From: Sphingorhabdus sp. EL138
GTDB taxonomy: Bacteria > Pseudomonadota > Alphaproteobacteria > Sphingomonadales > Sphingomonadaceae
NCBI RefSeq assembly: GCF_900258045.1
Contig: NZ_OGVD01000002.1
Location: 124,001 to 188,000, forward strand
Direction: 5' to 3'
Length of the DNA: 64,000 bases
Below are positions 26,934 through 35,457 of the stretch, in pieces; within the stretch, counting starts at the first letter, position 1; each line of letters begins with the position of its first letter. The position numbers and the translations under genes are program-made. Under the pieces are notes generated by a model that was given only the letters and a program-made list of their open reading frames with translations, did no database searches and was not told the origin of the DNA.

Positions 26934-27248
26934 ATGAGTACTCTAGCTGCTTTAGTGCCCGTCGCAATCATATGGGAACTTACGGTGAATCCATCCCGGA
27001 CCAAAGAGTTTACCGACATGATGGCAGACAATATTATCGCTAGCCGAACATATGACGGCAATTTGCAGTTTGATGTGTTCACCGATCCCACCCGTCTGGA
27101 CAAAGTCATTCTTATCGAAAAGTGGGAGTCCGAAGAGAAGCGTCAAATATATATGCAATGGCGCATGAAAACAGGTGGTATGGACCAAATCCAACCCTAT
27201 TTTCTTAAATCCCCTGTTCTCGTAAAACTTAATCAGGCTGTTGAGTGA
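26934..27248 (+). CDS. Antibiotic-biosynthesis-monooxygenase (ABM) domain protein
   Basis: 104 residues, one ferredoxin-like ABM domain. VAIIWELTVNPSRTKEFTDMM, NLQFDVFTDPTRLDKVILIEKWESEE and the trailing polar helix match quinol monooxygenase/YgiN-like proteins. These small dimers oxidise quinols or polyketide-like aromatics without cofactor, or act as stress proteins. The start has an AAAGGAAAA ribosome binding site. It is monocistronic in an accessory-looking stretch with several degenerate palindromes. Confidence 0.8.
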   Translation: MSTLAALVPVAIIWELTVNPSRTKEFTDMMADNIIASRTYDGNLQFDVFTDPTRLDKVILIEKWESEEKRQIYMQWRMKTGGMDQIQPYFLKSPVLVKLNQAVE

Positions 27249-27300
27249 GCTGCCCAACGGAACACCCCGTTCAAAAGTCATTCGTCCCTACAATCTCTGA

Positions 27301-27328
27301 CTTCCGCTTTCGAGATACATTGGACGGG
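27301..27328. repeat. Degenerate GTCCGCTTTCG palindrome family member
   Basis: CTTCCGCTTTCGAGATACAT followed by TGGACGGG. It shares CCGCTTTCGAGATA with the element at 28261, which lies on the other side of the methyltransferase gene. Confidence 0.45.
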
Positions 27329-27391
27329 AAGGACAGTCTCAACTTGACTATAAAATGTTCAATCTGATCACAATTAATGTAAGCTTGCTCG

Positions 27392-28228
27392 ATGCACCAG
27401 CTACTTACGAACTTTGTATCCATGCCTGAGTTGTTTTCTACTTACACAACTCGAAAACTTTGGAGCGACACACATATATCTACGCAAATGCTGAAGGCTC
27501 ATATTGATCCATCCAGTGATCGTGCATCGAGACAAGCTGAAACCATCGCTGATTCAGTGACTTGGCTGGATGATCGCTTGAAGCTTGCGGGAAAAAAGCT
27601 CTGTGATCTTGGGTGCGGTCCGGGGCTATATGCCCGGCAGTTCCATGAACGGGGCGCTCAAACAATCGGAGTTGATATCTCTTCGAACTCCATTGAGTAC
27701 GCACGCAGAAACGCTAGTGGATCGGCGCATGGGATCAAATATGAGATTTTGGACTATACTCAGGATCCGTTGCCGTCCGGTATGGATATCTTCACTTTGA
27801 TATATTGCGACTTTTGTGTTCTTTCTGGCGACCAGCGCCACCATTTGCTCCGGCAGATACACAAGTATCTCAACGATGACGGTCAACTTGCATTGGATGT
27901 GTATTCACTAACCGCGTTTTCAAAGTTTCGTGAAGGCGTTTCGTTTGAACACAATTTCATGGATGGCTTTTGGTCACCAGAAGACTATGTCGGTCTGCAC
28001 AAGTCGTTCAGATACGAACGCGAAAAAGCTAGCCTTGATCGATATCTAATTATCCAACCAGATAAACACTGGGAAGTCTACAACTGGCTTCAGTACTTCT
28101 CCGTAGAAAGCATCGGAATGGAACTGGAAGCCGCAGGTTTTCAGATTGATCACCTGGCCTCCTCAATGACCGGTGAAATCTATACCGATACAAGTGAGCA
28201 GATTGCTATCATCGCCTCTGCCATCTAA
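27392..28228 (+). CDS. Class I SAM-dependent methyltransferase
   Basis: 278 residues. Motif I is KKLCDLGCGPGLYARQF (~72-88), acidic loop post-I is TIGVDISSNSIEYARRN, and motif II/III are in FTLIYCDFCVLSGDQR and YLNDDGQLALDVYS. The remainder (EHNFMDGFWSPEDYVGL, DKHWEVYNWLQYFSVESIGMELEAAGF) resembles small-molecule methyltransferases. The substrate is unknown. Base composition looks more AT-rich than the core genes, and the two flanking palindromes share sequence, so lateral origin is possible. MPELF 12 codons in is an alternative start. Confidence 0.82.
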   Translation: MHQLLTNFVSMPELFSTYTTRKLWSDTHISTQMLKAHIDPSSDRASRQAETIADSVTWLDDRLKLAGKKLCDLGCGPGLYARQFHERGAQTIGVDISSNSIEYARRNASGSAHGIKYEILDYTQDPLPSGMDIFTLIYCDFCVLSGDQRHHLLRQIHKYLNDDGQLALDVYSLTAFSKFREGVSFEHNFMDGFWSPEDYVGLHKSFRYEREKASLDRYLIIQPDKHWEVYNWLQYFSVESIGMELEAAGFQIDHLASSMTGEIYTDTSEQIAIIASAI

Positions 28229-28260
28229 ACTGAGTTTGTTTCTATCTTCGTCTCCCTGCT

Positions 28261-28290
28261 GTCCGCTTTCGAGATAAACTAGCCGCCGCT
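28261..28290. repeat. Degenerate GTCCGCTTTCG palindrome family member
   Basis: GTCCGCTTTCGAGATAAACT followed by AGCCGCCGCT, 32 bp after the methyltransferase stop. Best match to the element at 27301; the right arm is degraded. Confidence 0.45.
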
Positions 28291-28335
28291 CCCCTAACTT
28301 CCAAATTCCTTTTATAACCAAATAGGTGCAAACAC

Positions 28336-28372
28336 TTGACATCGTCACGCTGTTTTGGTACATATCAGGAAC
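28336..28372 (+). promoter_or_regulatory. Possible promoter with a LexA-like half-matched box before the GTA remnant
   Basis: TTGACA (28336-28341) is followed after 17 bp by TACATA, a plausible sigma-70-type promoter. Overlapping it, GTAC-n7-GAAC (28358-28372) reads GTTC-n7-GTAC on the other strand. That is one mismatch from the alphaproteobacterial LexA box GTTC-n7-GTTC. Confidence 0.3.
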
Positions 28373-28417
28373 ATCGAGAAATTGTGATTCGGGCCGAGCG
28401 GCTCTGAACACCGGTTT

Positions 28418-28446
28418 GGCCCCAACACGGGGCTGCCGGGGTTTTT
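28418..28446 (+). terminator. Terminator-like hairpin upstream of the GTA remnant
   Basis: GCCCC-aacac-GGGGC is followed by TGCCGGGGTTTTTC, so two alternative pairings of CCCC with downstream G-runs end near a T5 run. Lying between a promoter-like sequence and the TerS-like gene, it could be an attenuator. Confidence 0.4.
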
Positions 28447-28503
28447 CAGCGCTGGCCCTTTTTAATGCCCGCGATCCCACGCGATCCGGGCGTGAGGATA
28501 GAT

Positions 28504-29067
28504 ATGGCTGACACTCATGAAAACCACCGGCCCGGCGCCATCGCTCCGGAGCCCGGTACTGACCCGCGCGCCGACCACAAAGCGGCCAAGCAACGCGCCT
28601 TTCTGGAACATCTGGCGATCACGTCCAGCATCAAGAAATCGGCGGCGGTCGCAGGTATTGCCAATGGCACATTATATTTCTGGCGAGAGCGCGATCCCGA
28701 TTTTGCCGCCGCCTGGTTAAAGGCGCTGGCCGAGGGTTATGCGCTGCTCGAAATGGAAATGCTCGAACGTGCTCGAAAAGGGGTGGAGCGCAAGATTTAC
28801 TATCATGGCAAGCATATCGGCACGGTGCGCGACTATGATCACAAAACCGCCTTGCAACTGCTGCGCCTGCACAAGGAAACCGTGGCTCTGGTGCGCGCGG
28901 CGCAGGCCGAGCAGGCGGTGGAGGAGGAACCGGAAGATAGGCTGGAGGATAAGCTGAAAAAGATCAACGTGCGTTTGCGCGCCTTTCGGAAGGAGAAGCA
29001 GCGAAAACAGGCAGCGGGACAGAAACCTGATCGCGGTGAAAGGAACGGTGCTTTGCATGGAAGGTGA
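28504..29067 (+). CDS. Phage/GTA small terminase-like (TerS) protein
   Basis: 187 residues from ATG 28504, preceded by GTGAGGATAG; an upstream ATG at 28465 is less likely. An N-terminal HTH-like segment (FLEHLAITSSIKKSAAVAGI, then LYFWRERDPDFAAAWLKALA) is followed by ERARKGVERKIYYHGKHIGT, a signature I associate with small terminases. A long charged coiled-coil-like C-terminus (~125-187) follows. It overlaps the large-terminase fragment, as in GTA clusters. It appears intact, unlike everything downstream. Confidence 0.72.
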   Translation: MADTHENHRPGAIAPEPGTDPRADHKAAKQRAFLEHLAITSSIKKSAAVAGIANGTLYFWRERDPDFAAAWLKALAEGYALLEMEMLERARKGVERKIYYHGKHIGTVRDYDHKTALQLLRLHKETVALVRAAQAEQAVEEEPEDRLEDKLKKINVRLRAFRKEKQRKQAAGQKPDRGERNGALHGR

Positions 29068-29449
29068 GGTGAGAACAGCGACCGAGATTGGCGCGCTGAA
29101 AGACGCTGAGCGTGCGTTTGTCCTTAGCGAGATGGATCGCAAAACCCGTTTGCAATATGAAGCCAGTTGGCACCACTGGGCGCGAGACGAACAATTGGCG
29201 CCCGCCGGTAACTGGATCACATGGCTGATCATGGCTGGGCGCGGTTTTGGCAAGACCCGGGCCGGGGCTGAATGGGTTCGCGAAATTGCCGAGGCCGACG
29301 GCAGCGCGCGCCTTGCTCTGGTTGGTGCGAATTTTTCCGAGACGCGGATGGTGATGGTGGAGGGTGAAAGCGGGCTATTGTCGATCGCTCCGCTAAAGAA
29401 CCGCCCGCTGTGGGAGCCGTCGTTAAAGCGTCTGCGCTGTGGATTGTGA
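29036..29449 (+). pseudogene. Truncated GTA/phage large terminase (N-terminal ATPase fragment)
   Basis: Only ~130 residues of a normally ~420-450-residue protein. ATG 29057 is another possible start. The Walker A region is clear (LIMAGRGFGKTRAGAEW), as is ALVGANFSETRMVMVEGESG; both are diagnostic for the RcGTA-type TerL. It stops just after PLWEPSLKRLR, where family members continue with the rest of the ATPase and the nuclease domain. The next bases already encode the tail of a different GTA gene, so a deletion joined them near 29438. It cannot package DNA. Confidence 0.85.
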
Positions 29450-29717
29450 TGTCCCCACCGGCTATTCCATCCGGAGCGGGTCTGCCGAGCAAATTTCGGA
29501 GGTGATGACGCGCGCGGGATTTACAGCCATGCAGCCACGCGAGCCGCTGAGGGAGGGGGATATCGCACTGGCCCGGCCCAGTCCGGTGCAATGGCATCTG
29601 ATGATCAGAACCGGCGGCGGTTTCGTCCATGCCCATGCCGGCATCGGTCAGGTGGTTTTCACACCGGGTGAAGCCCCATGGCCGATCAAAACAATTTTCA
29701 GAATTTTGGAGGGTTGA
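29439..29717 (+). pseudogene. 3' remnant of the GTA NlpC/P60-type peptidase gene (gp14-like)
   Basis: 92 residues matching the C-terminal two thirds of the sphingomonad GTA cell-wall peptidase: PTGYSIRSGSAEQISEVMTR, REGDIALARPSPVQWHLMI (with the likely catalytic His) and FVHAHAGIGQVV. The N-terminal part with the catalytic Cys motif is missing, removed by the deletion that also cut the terminase. The frame is different from the terminase frame. The 3' end meets gp15 exactly as in intact clusters (adjacent stop/start). Confidence 0.8.
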
Positions 29718-30596
29718 ATGGCAACCTTGGTTTTGACAGCCGTCGGTACTGCTGTCGGCGGTCCGGTAGGGGGAGCTCTTGGCGCGTTTCTGGGCCAGCA
29801 AGTTGACCAGAATATCCTGTTCAAACCCAAGGGACGGGAAGGTCCCCGGTTGCAGGAACTGGCCGTGCAAACCTCCAGCTATGGCACGCAGATCCCGCGT
29901 ATATACGGCAAGATGCGGGTGGCCGGGACGGTGATCTGGGCCACTGATCTGAAGGAAGCAAGCGAATCAAATGGCGGCGGCAAGGGGCGCCCAAGCAGCA
30001 CCACTTACAGTTATTCGGCTTGCTTGGCTGTGGCGCTGTCCAGCCGAGAAATCAAGGATATAGGTCGTATCTGGGCGGATGGTAAAATTTTCCGCGGTAG
30101 TGCGGGTGATTTTAAAACCGAAACCGGATTCCGTTTTGTCCAAGGTCATGAAGATCAAGTTGTTGATGGTTTGATTGCCAGCGCCGAAGCTGCCGGCGGA
30201 ACGCCAGCCTATCGCGGCATGGCGCTGGCGGTTTTTGAAGATATGGATCTCACGGAATATGGCAACCGCATTCCCTCTCTGACCTTTGAGGTCATCGCGG
30301 ATGATGGGACCGTCAGTCTTGGTACCATTATCAATGATGTTTCGGGTGACAGAGTTGATGCTTCTATAGATGAAAGCCTTCATGGTTTCGCAGCTGCCGG
30401 TCAGGATCGCCGAGAGGTACTGGCAGCGATCAGCGAGAGTTTTTCGCTATCGTTTCCAGCTGTTTCGGACACTTTGTCTGCAAAGCGGCGACAGTATGAA
30501 CCGGGCGCAGAGATACACACTCAAAGGAAAGAGAATGACAATATTGGAAACACCGAGATTCGCATTGCCTTTATTGGCCGTCGGTCAAGCACATAA
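29718..30596 (+). pseudogene. Truncated GTA gp15-like host-specificity/baseplate protein
   Basis: 292 residues of a protein normally far longer. The start MATLVLTAVGTAVGGPVGG is intact, followed by LAVQTSSYGTQIPRIYGKMR, AGTVIWATDLKE and RIWADGKIFRGSAGDFK. These are typical of the RcGTA gp15 'megatron' N-terminus. After about residue 265 the sequence (RRQYEPGAEIHTQRKEND) becomes unlike the family and reads out of frame through the start of the DUF2793 gene. A second deletion near 30500 therefore removed most of gp15. Confidence 0.85.
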
Positions 30597-30987
30597 AGAG
30601 CTATTTCATAATGATGCGCTGCTATTACTTGATTTTCTGGCTCACCCGGTGGTGCAGGCGGTAGTTGATGATCCAACGCCCCTGTCGCCCGCAGAAGGTG
30701 ACTGCTGGCTTGTCGGCTCTGCTGCGCTCGCTGAGTGGAGTGGAAGGGAAGACCATATTGCCGGTTGGTCCGCCGGCGGATGGTGCTTCGTTAAACCGCA
30801 GGAATCTATGAAAATTATCGTAGAAAGCGATCATAGTTCGGCCGTTTATGTTGATGGAGTGTGGCAATTTCTGCAACACATCAATGCACCGATTGGTGGA
30901 GTCAATATTGATTTGGAGGCGCGGACAGCGATTGATTCGATTCTTGCCCTGCTAAGAACTGCGCAAATTTTACCTCAAATCAACTAG
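30535..30987 (+). CDS. DUF2793 domain protein associated with GTA clusters
   Basis: 150 residues from ATG 30535, which has a good ribosome binding site (CAAAGGAAAGAG). Family features: ETPRFALPLLAVGQAHKELFHNDALLLLDF at the N-terminus, then DPTPLSPAEGDCWLVG, GWSAGGWCFVKPQESM and the closing IDSILALLRTAQILPQIN. DUF2793 proteins sit at the 3' end of sphingomonad GTA clusters and are thought to be fibre- or wall-interacting; that role is not established. The reading frame looks intact, although the truncated gp15 frame runs over its start. Confidence 0.82.
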   Translation: MTILETPRFALPLLAVGQAHKELFHNDALLLLDFLAHPVVQAVVDDPTPLSPAEGDCWLVGSAALAEWSGREDHIAGWSAGGWCFVKPQESMKIIVESDHSSAVYVDGVWQFLQHINAPIGGVNIDLEARTAIDSILALLRTAQILPQIN

Positions 30988-31169
30988 TTTGATTATGATT
31001 TGGGTAGCAATTCGGCTTGATTGCAGCACCTTAGAGGTGATTTTTTAAGCTAAATCACGAAAATGGCGACATTTTCGCAACAGTTCTACCATTTGTCCGC
31101 TTGCACTGTTTCTGGTGAGAGGTTACAAAGCGCCGTGAATTCAGAACCTAAATGAGAAGGGGAATATAA

Positions 31170-32279
31170 ATGCGGAAGCTTGCCATAGGATTGGCGCTTG
31201 CCTCCACGGCGCTCGCTTCACCTGCCCTGGCCCGTGATGGCCAATGGTATGTGGGCGTAGAAGGCGGCGCGATGCTTGTCGAAGATATTACATCAGATGT
31301 CGGCGGCGTTAGCAATACATCAGAAGTCGACCACGACACCGGCTATGATTTCGATGGTATCGTCGGGTATGATTTTGGCGGATTTCGTTTGGAATCAGAA
31401 GTAGCCTATAAATCTGCATCGGCTGACCGGCTGCAAATTGGTGCGCCAGGTATTCCACAGACCGCCAGCGGTGCTGGCCTGCCATTTTCAGGCACAACTG
31501 ACATCAACGGTGAAGTTAACGCTCTGAGCTTTATGCTCAACGGCATGGTAGACTTTGGTGAAGATGATGGCGTCCAAGCCTTTATTGGCGGTGGTGTTGG
31601 TGTAGCTCGTACCGAGGTTACCAATATTTTCGCTGGCCCTTATCTTGATGATTCAGACACCGGGTTCGCTTGGCAGGCTATTGCGGGTATCCGCGCGCCA
31701 CTGAGCGACAGCTGGGATGTTGGCGTGAAATACCGTTTCTTCAATGCTGACAGGATCGACCTTGTTGACCAAGTTGGTAACGATGTAAGCACCCGTCTGC
31801 GTACGCATTCGATTTTGGGTAGCTTGATCTACAACTTTGGCGGTGAGCCAGAGGCACCACCACCGCCTCCTCCTCCACCACCACCACCGCCTCCACCACC
31901 ACCACCGCCGCCTCCACCGGCTGCTGTGTGTGCGCCTGGACCTTACATTGTATTCTTTGACTGGGATCAGTCAGACATTACACCAGAAGCTGCTACAGTT
32001 CTGGACAATGCGGTTACGGCATATGGTGATTGTGGAAATGCTCAGGTTATGTTGGCTGGTAATGCCGATAAATCTGGCTCCGCGAGCTACAATGTTGGTT
32101 TGTCCCAGCGTCGTAACGATTCTGTTCGGGCTTACCTCGAATCACGTGGCATTAGCGGCGGCGTGATCTCCAGCGAAGCCTTCGGTGAAACGCGTCCTCG
32201 CGTCGAAACCGCAGACGGCGTTCGTGAGCCACAGAACCGGAACGTGACCATTCAATATGGTCCTGGTTCAGGTAACTAA
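31170..32279 (+). CDS. OmpA-family outer-membrane protein with polyproline linker
   Basis: 369 residues with an AAGGGGAA ribosome binding site. A signal peptide (GLALASTALASPALA) is followed by an eight-strand OmpA/OmpW-like barrel (~23-225: QWYVGVEGGAMLVEDI, GIRAPLSDSWDVGVKYRFF). A run of about 21 prolines follows, then a peptidoglycan-binding OmpA C-terminal domain (IVFFDWDQSDITPEAATVLD, SYNVGLSQRRNDSVRAYLES, NRNVTIQYG). It tethers the outer membrane to peptidoglycan. The proline codons are mixed CCA/CCT/CCG repeats, so linker length could vary by slippage. A strong terminator follows. Confidence 0.94.
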   Translation: MRKLAIGLALASTALASPALARDGQWYVGVEGGAMLVEDITSDVGGVSNTSEVDHDTGYDFDGIVGYDFGGFRLESEVAYKSASADRLQIGAPGIPQTASGAGLPFSGTTDINGEVNALSFMLNGMVDFGEDDGVQAFIGGGVGVARTEVTNIFAGPYLDDSDTGFAWQAIAGIRAPLSDSWDVGVKYRFFNADRIDLVDQVGNDVSTRLRTHSILGSLIYNFGGEPEAPPPPPPPPPPPPPPPPPPPPPAAVCAPGPYIVFFDWDQSDITPEAATVLDNAVTAYGDCGNAQVMLAGNADKSGSASYNVGLSQRRNDSVRAYLESRGISGGVISSEAFGETRPRVETADGVREPQNRNVTIQYGPGSGN

Positions 32280-32302
32280 GAGCATCTAATCTTGATTTAG
32301 CG

Positions 32303-32335
32303 AAAAGGGCTGGTCTTCGGATCGGCCCTTTTTTA
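32303..32335 (+). terminator. Rho-independent terminator of the OmpA gene
   Basis: AAAAGGGCtGGTCTTCGGATCgGCCCTTTTTT: a GC stem around a TTCGG-type loop is followed by a run of T, 24 bp after the stop codon. Textbook intrinsic terminator on the plus strand. Confidence 0.88.
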
Positions 32336-32455
32336 TTGGGGCAGCCCCTTGAACAAAAGTAAACTGGTTGAAACCATTGTTCAAACTCACGTATCAGTAT
32401 AGCATGTTCCTTTCCGACGACGGTGCGTCCAAGATGCAGCCGACTGGAGGAGGTA

Positions 32456-32959
32456 ATGACGCGTTTTTCGATGGTAAACCGGAAAGGCGAAAATAATCAC
32501 AATCCCCATTATCAACGCCATCACCTGATACCCCTGCAAGCTGCCACCATATCCGATCTTCGTGGCCCGCTGAACGAGATGACCAGTGGTGGTTTTGATT
32601 TTGATGATTTCGAGAGAAATGGGGTTTTGCTACCCTCTGATGAAAAACTAGCGCTTCAAACGGGACGTCCCTTACACAGAGGCCCTCATCCGCATTACAA
32701 CGAACTTGTTATTGAGCGGCTATTTCTCATAAAACAGCTTGGCAGCCGTATTGAAAACACCGGCAAGCGCAGGGTTTTCTTCCATCTTAGAATGAGCCTT
32801 TTGCAGGCGGCATTGCGAAGGGCGCTGGTGGGTTCCGCACTGCCTGTATTTCGTCTTAATAAAAAGGATCCGGGCCTATCTTCTGCGGCATTTGCGGATT
32901 TGGATAGCTGTGTTGATCTTCTCTTCGTCGCGACCCAGTGGTCACCTCAGCAGAAATAG
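32456..32959 (+). CDS. AHH-family predicted nuclease-like protein (stand-alone)
   Basis: 167 residues from ATG 32456, which has a near-perfect ribosome binding site (GGAGGAGGTA); a GTG 33 bp upstream is in frame. The AHH/HNH-EndoVII motif is visible as HYQRHHLIPLQ, then GFDFDDFERNGVLLPS, and RPLHRGPHPHYNELVIERL. The leading Ala of 'AHH' is Arg here. The His residues (HH, HRG, HPHYN) would form the metal-binding active site. The C-terminal ~70 residues are helical and family-specific. Many AHH domains are toxin tips, but this one has no signal peptide, repeats or adjacent immunity gene. Confidence 0.72.
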   Translation: MTRFSMVNRKGENNHNPHYQRHHLIPLQAATISDLRGPLNEMTSGGFDFDDFERNGVLLPSDEKLALQTGRPLHRGPHPHYNELVIERLFLIKQLGSRIENTGKRRVFFHLRMSLLQAALRRALVGSALPVFRLNKKDPGLSSAAFADLDSCVDLLFVATQWSPQQK

Positions 32960-32977
32960 CTCTGTCAGGAATTGCGG

Positions 32978-33634
32978 TTAAGCCAGCAGGCTTTCGAAAA
33001 GTTTAAGTCCGTCTGATCCACCGTGCTTATTGTCAATAGCGCGCTCGGGATGCGGCATCATGCCGAGCACGTTACCTTTGTCATTCAGAACGCCCGCAAT
33101 ATTTCGCGCCGATCCGTTGACATTGGTCACATAGCGAAAGGCCACCCGGTCATCATCTTCCAATCGATCCAAAGTCTCATCATCTGCAAAATAGTTGCCG
33201 TCATGATGGGCGACCGGAATAGTGATGGCTTCGCTGTCTTTATATGCAGATGTGAATGCCGAGCGAGACTGTCCCACGGTTAATGGCACATCCTTGCAAA
33301 TAAACTCGATATTCTGGTTGCGCATCAAAACGCCCGGCAACAAGCCGATTTCGGTTAATATTTGAAAGCCATTACATACGCCCAGAATTTTGATGCCTTT
33401 ATCCGCGGCTTCGATCACGGAGTCGATAATATGGGACCGTGCCGCCATCGCTCCTGAACGCAGGTAGTCGCCGTAGGAAAAACCGCCCGGTATCGCGATT
33501 ACATCCAGACTGTCTGGCAAGCTGTTGTGACCGTGCCAAACCATATGCGGCTTTGTACCGGTCACCGTTTCCAGCGCGACGGCCATGTCGCGATCACAAT
33601 TGGAACCGGGGAAGACGAGGACGGCAGAGTTCAT
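32978..33634 (-). CDS. purQ: Phosphoribosylformylglycinamidine synthase subunit PurQ (glutaminase)
   Basis: 218 residues. Class I glutamine amidotransferase that supplies ammonia for FGAM synthesis in purine biosynthesis. The nucleophile Cys is in [12 protein letters not shown] and the oxyanion region is [17 protein letters not shown]. The His-Glu pair is in MMPHPERAI. It follows purS by 2 bp, typical of the PurS-PurQ-PurL complex. purL is not in the window. Confidence 0.96.
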   Translation of the reverse strand: MNSAVLVFPGSNCDRDMAVALETVTGTKPHMVWHGHNSLPDSLDVIAIPGGFSYGDYLRSGAMAARSHIIDSVIEAADKGIKILGVCNGFQILTEIGLLPGVLMRNQNIEFICKDVPLTVGQSRSAFTSAYKDSEAITIPVAHHDGNYFADDETLDRLEDDDRVAFRYVTNVNGSARNIAGVLNDKGNVLGMMPHPERAIDNKHGGSDGLKLFESLLA

Positions 33635-33636
33635 GT

Positions 33637-33891
33637 TCAGACTTCTTCTGCTGTTTGGCCGGACAGTTTCTGAATTTCAAAATTCTCGATCACTGTATTG
33701 GCGAGCAGTTTTTCGCACATTTTTTCAAGGTCGCTGTCTGTCATGCGGTCATCAACATCAAGTTCGATGAGCTTGCCAGCGCGCACGTCATTTACACCCT
33801 TGAAGTCCAGATTTTCCAGGGCGTGATGTATGGCTTTCCCCTGGGGGTCGAGGACACCGTTTTTCAGTGTCACAAAAATTCTTATCTTCAT
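33637..33891 (-). CDS. purS: Phosphoribosylformylglycinamidine synthase subunit PurS
   Basis: 84 residues from [20 protein letters not shown]; nine upstream in-frame codons are not family-like. Further signatures are [21 protein letters not shown] and [17 protein letters not shown]. PurS bridges PurQ and PurL in the multi-subunit FGAM synthase. The upstream neighbour is the Slam gene, not purC as I would expect. Confidence 0.95.
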   Translation of the reverse strand: MKIRIFVTLKNGVLDPQGKAIHHALENLDFKGVNDVRAGKLIELDVDDRMTDSDLEKMCEKLLANTVIENFEIQKLSGQTAEEV

Positions 33892-34008
33892 GAATCTCGC
33901 TTCTTGGTTGGCCGACATGCTGCGCTAATTCCTATAGCGCTGTCGTCAAAAGGAGCAAGAGATGGTTGTCATCCGATATGTCGGGTCATGGCAGTAGATT
34001 GATTGAAA

Positions 34009-35448
34009 TCAGAAAAACTTCGCAAATTTGAAATTCACCCGGTGGCGGTTCATCTGGTACAGGTCATAATTGCTGTCGACGCGGGAATAATTATAGTCGA
34101 TCGAGGGTGAGAAGCCGAGTACCTTGATCTGCCGGCTACCGATATAGGCTCGGGCAAAAGTTCGCCAGTCCCGGCGTTTTTCGGTTGAGTAGAAAGTGTT
34201 GGCCTCGTCAAAGGTCGACCGGCTGATGCTGGCCGAAATGCCTGCGTTCAACCCGAATGGCATTTCGCCACCAACACCCAGATTCATGCCGTAATTGAGA
34301 CTAGAAAACTGATCGGAATCGAGTAGATCGCGCCGTGCAAATATGCTGGCTGATGCGATCAATGACTTACCGATCAAGTGTTCGTAAGTCGCATTGGCGC
34401 CCAGCTGCCAACCACTAAAACTGTCACTCAGTTTCGAATCAACCCGCCGGCCGTCCAGCTCGATACCGGCTCTTTGCCCCCGGCTGAGCGCTGTTTGAAA
34501 GCCCAATCGTGCTCCATACTCGCGGGTCGCCAGACGGCCACCGAACCAGCGTTGCTGACCCACAGCCTGCACGGAAACACTCGCATAGCGCGCAATCCGG
34601 AATTCCGGACCAGCTGCAATCTGCCCGACAATGTCGTCCGCTGCTTTACCCTTATAGTTGATGATTTTGCTATCAGCGTCGAACAGGAACGCGAGCTTGT
34701 CACTGGCTTTTAAACGAATCCCGCCGGAAAATCCCGCAATCTGACCAACGCCTGATCGTTGTCTGGCATTTTCATCAAGCTGCAACTCGCCTTGGGCATC
34801 GCCCAGTACAGGGAAAATGGCACCAAAATTGACATCAATCGTTTCCGCGTTTGTCGCACCATTGATGTTGGTGTCGGGCGCGAAGCCGAAATCGAAACTG
34901 AAACGCCAGACCCGCTGATCCCTTAAAATACTGCGCGTATTGCGAATCGTCCGAGCGATCTCATCCGGCAGGTTCTCGTCATTTTGCGCGAGACGAAAAT
35001 GATAGTCGGCACTGGCTTCTTTGCCGCTCATCAGATAGGTGCGCGCGAGTTCCAGCCGCACGCGCGTTTGACCTGGATCCTCATCAAGGATCGAGCGAAA
35101 GGTTTTGATAGCCTTTTTTAGATCACCTGTTTCGACAGCGATGTAGCCCGCCAAAAATTGCTGCTGTATTCGAAGGTCAGGAACCTGTCCGAGAACCTCG
35201 ACAAGTGGCAGTGCCCGGTCATATTGTTTTGCCTGAATGAAGGCTTCGGCCTTGGCAAGCAATTGCGCTGGAGTAACTTGAAAGCGACAGATACCAGACT
35301 CGTCGCATTTCGGCGTCGCCGCTGTAATTGCGGTTTCTGCCGCTGCTTCATCTGCAGCGATTTCTGCCGCTGCAGGAGTGATATGCAAGGATGCTGCAAG
35401 CCCTCCTGTAATCAGGAGGGCTGTTTTGGCAGTGACCGGCATTTTCAT
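34009..35448 (-). CDS. Slam-type surface lipoprotein assembly modifier (DUF560, type XI secretion)
   Basis: 479 residues with a signal peptide (LLITGGLAASLHITPAAA). An N-terminal TPR-like region (~55-170: AEAFIQAKQYDRALPLVEVL, GYIAVETGDLKKAIKTFRSI, TRVRLELARTYLMSGKEASA) is followed by RTIRNTRSILRDQRVWRFSFDFGFAPDTNIN. A C-terminal outer-membrane barrel (~190-479) ends NRHRVNFKFAKFF. This TPR-plus-barrel layout is that of Slam proteins, which move lipoproteins to the outer surface. The gene directly upstream (9 bp gap) encodes a TbpB-like lipoprotein, its probable client. Confidence 0.85.
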   Translation of the reverse strand: MKMPVTAKTALLITGGLAASLHITPAAAEIAADEAAAETAITAATPKCDESGICRFQVTPAQLLAKAEAFIQAKQYDRALPLVEVLGQVPDLRIQQQFLAGYIAVETGDLKKAIKTFRSILDEDPGQTRVRLELARTYLMSGKEASADYHFRLAQNDENLPDEIARTIRNTRSILRDQRVWRFSFDFGFAPDTNINGATNAETIDVNFGAIFPVLGDAQGELQLDENARQRSGVGQIAGFSGGIRLKASDKLAFLFDADSKIINYKGKAADDIVGQIAAGPEFRIARYASVSVQAVGQQRWFGGRLATREYGARLGFQTALSRGQRAGIELDGRRVDSKLSDSFSGWQLGANATYEHLIGKSLIASASIFARRDLLDSDQFSSLNYGMNLGVGGEMPFGLNAGISASISRSTFDEANTFYSTEKRRDWRTFARAYIGSRQIKVLGFSPSIDYNYSRVDSNYDLYQMNRHRVNFKFAKFF

Positions 35449-35457
35449 GACCGGCCC

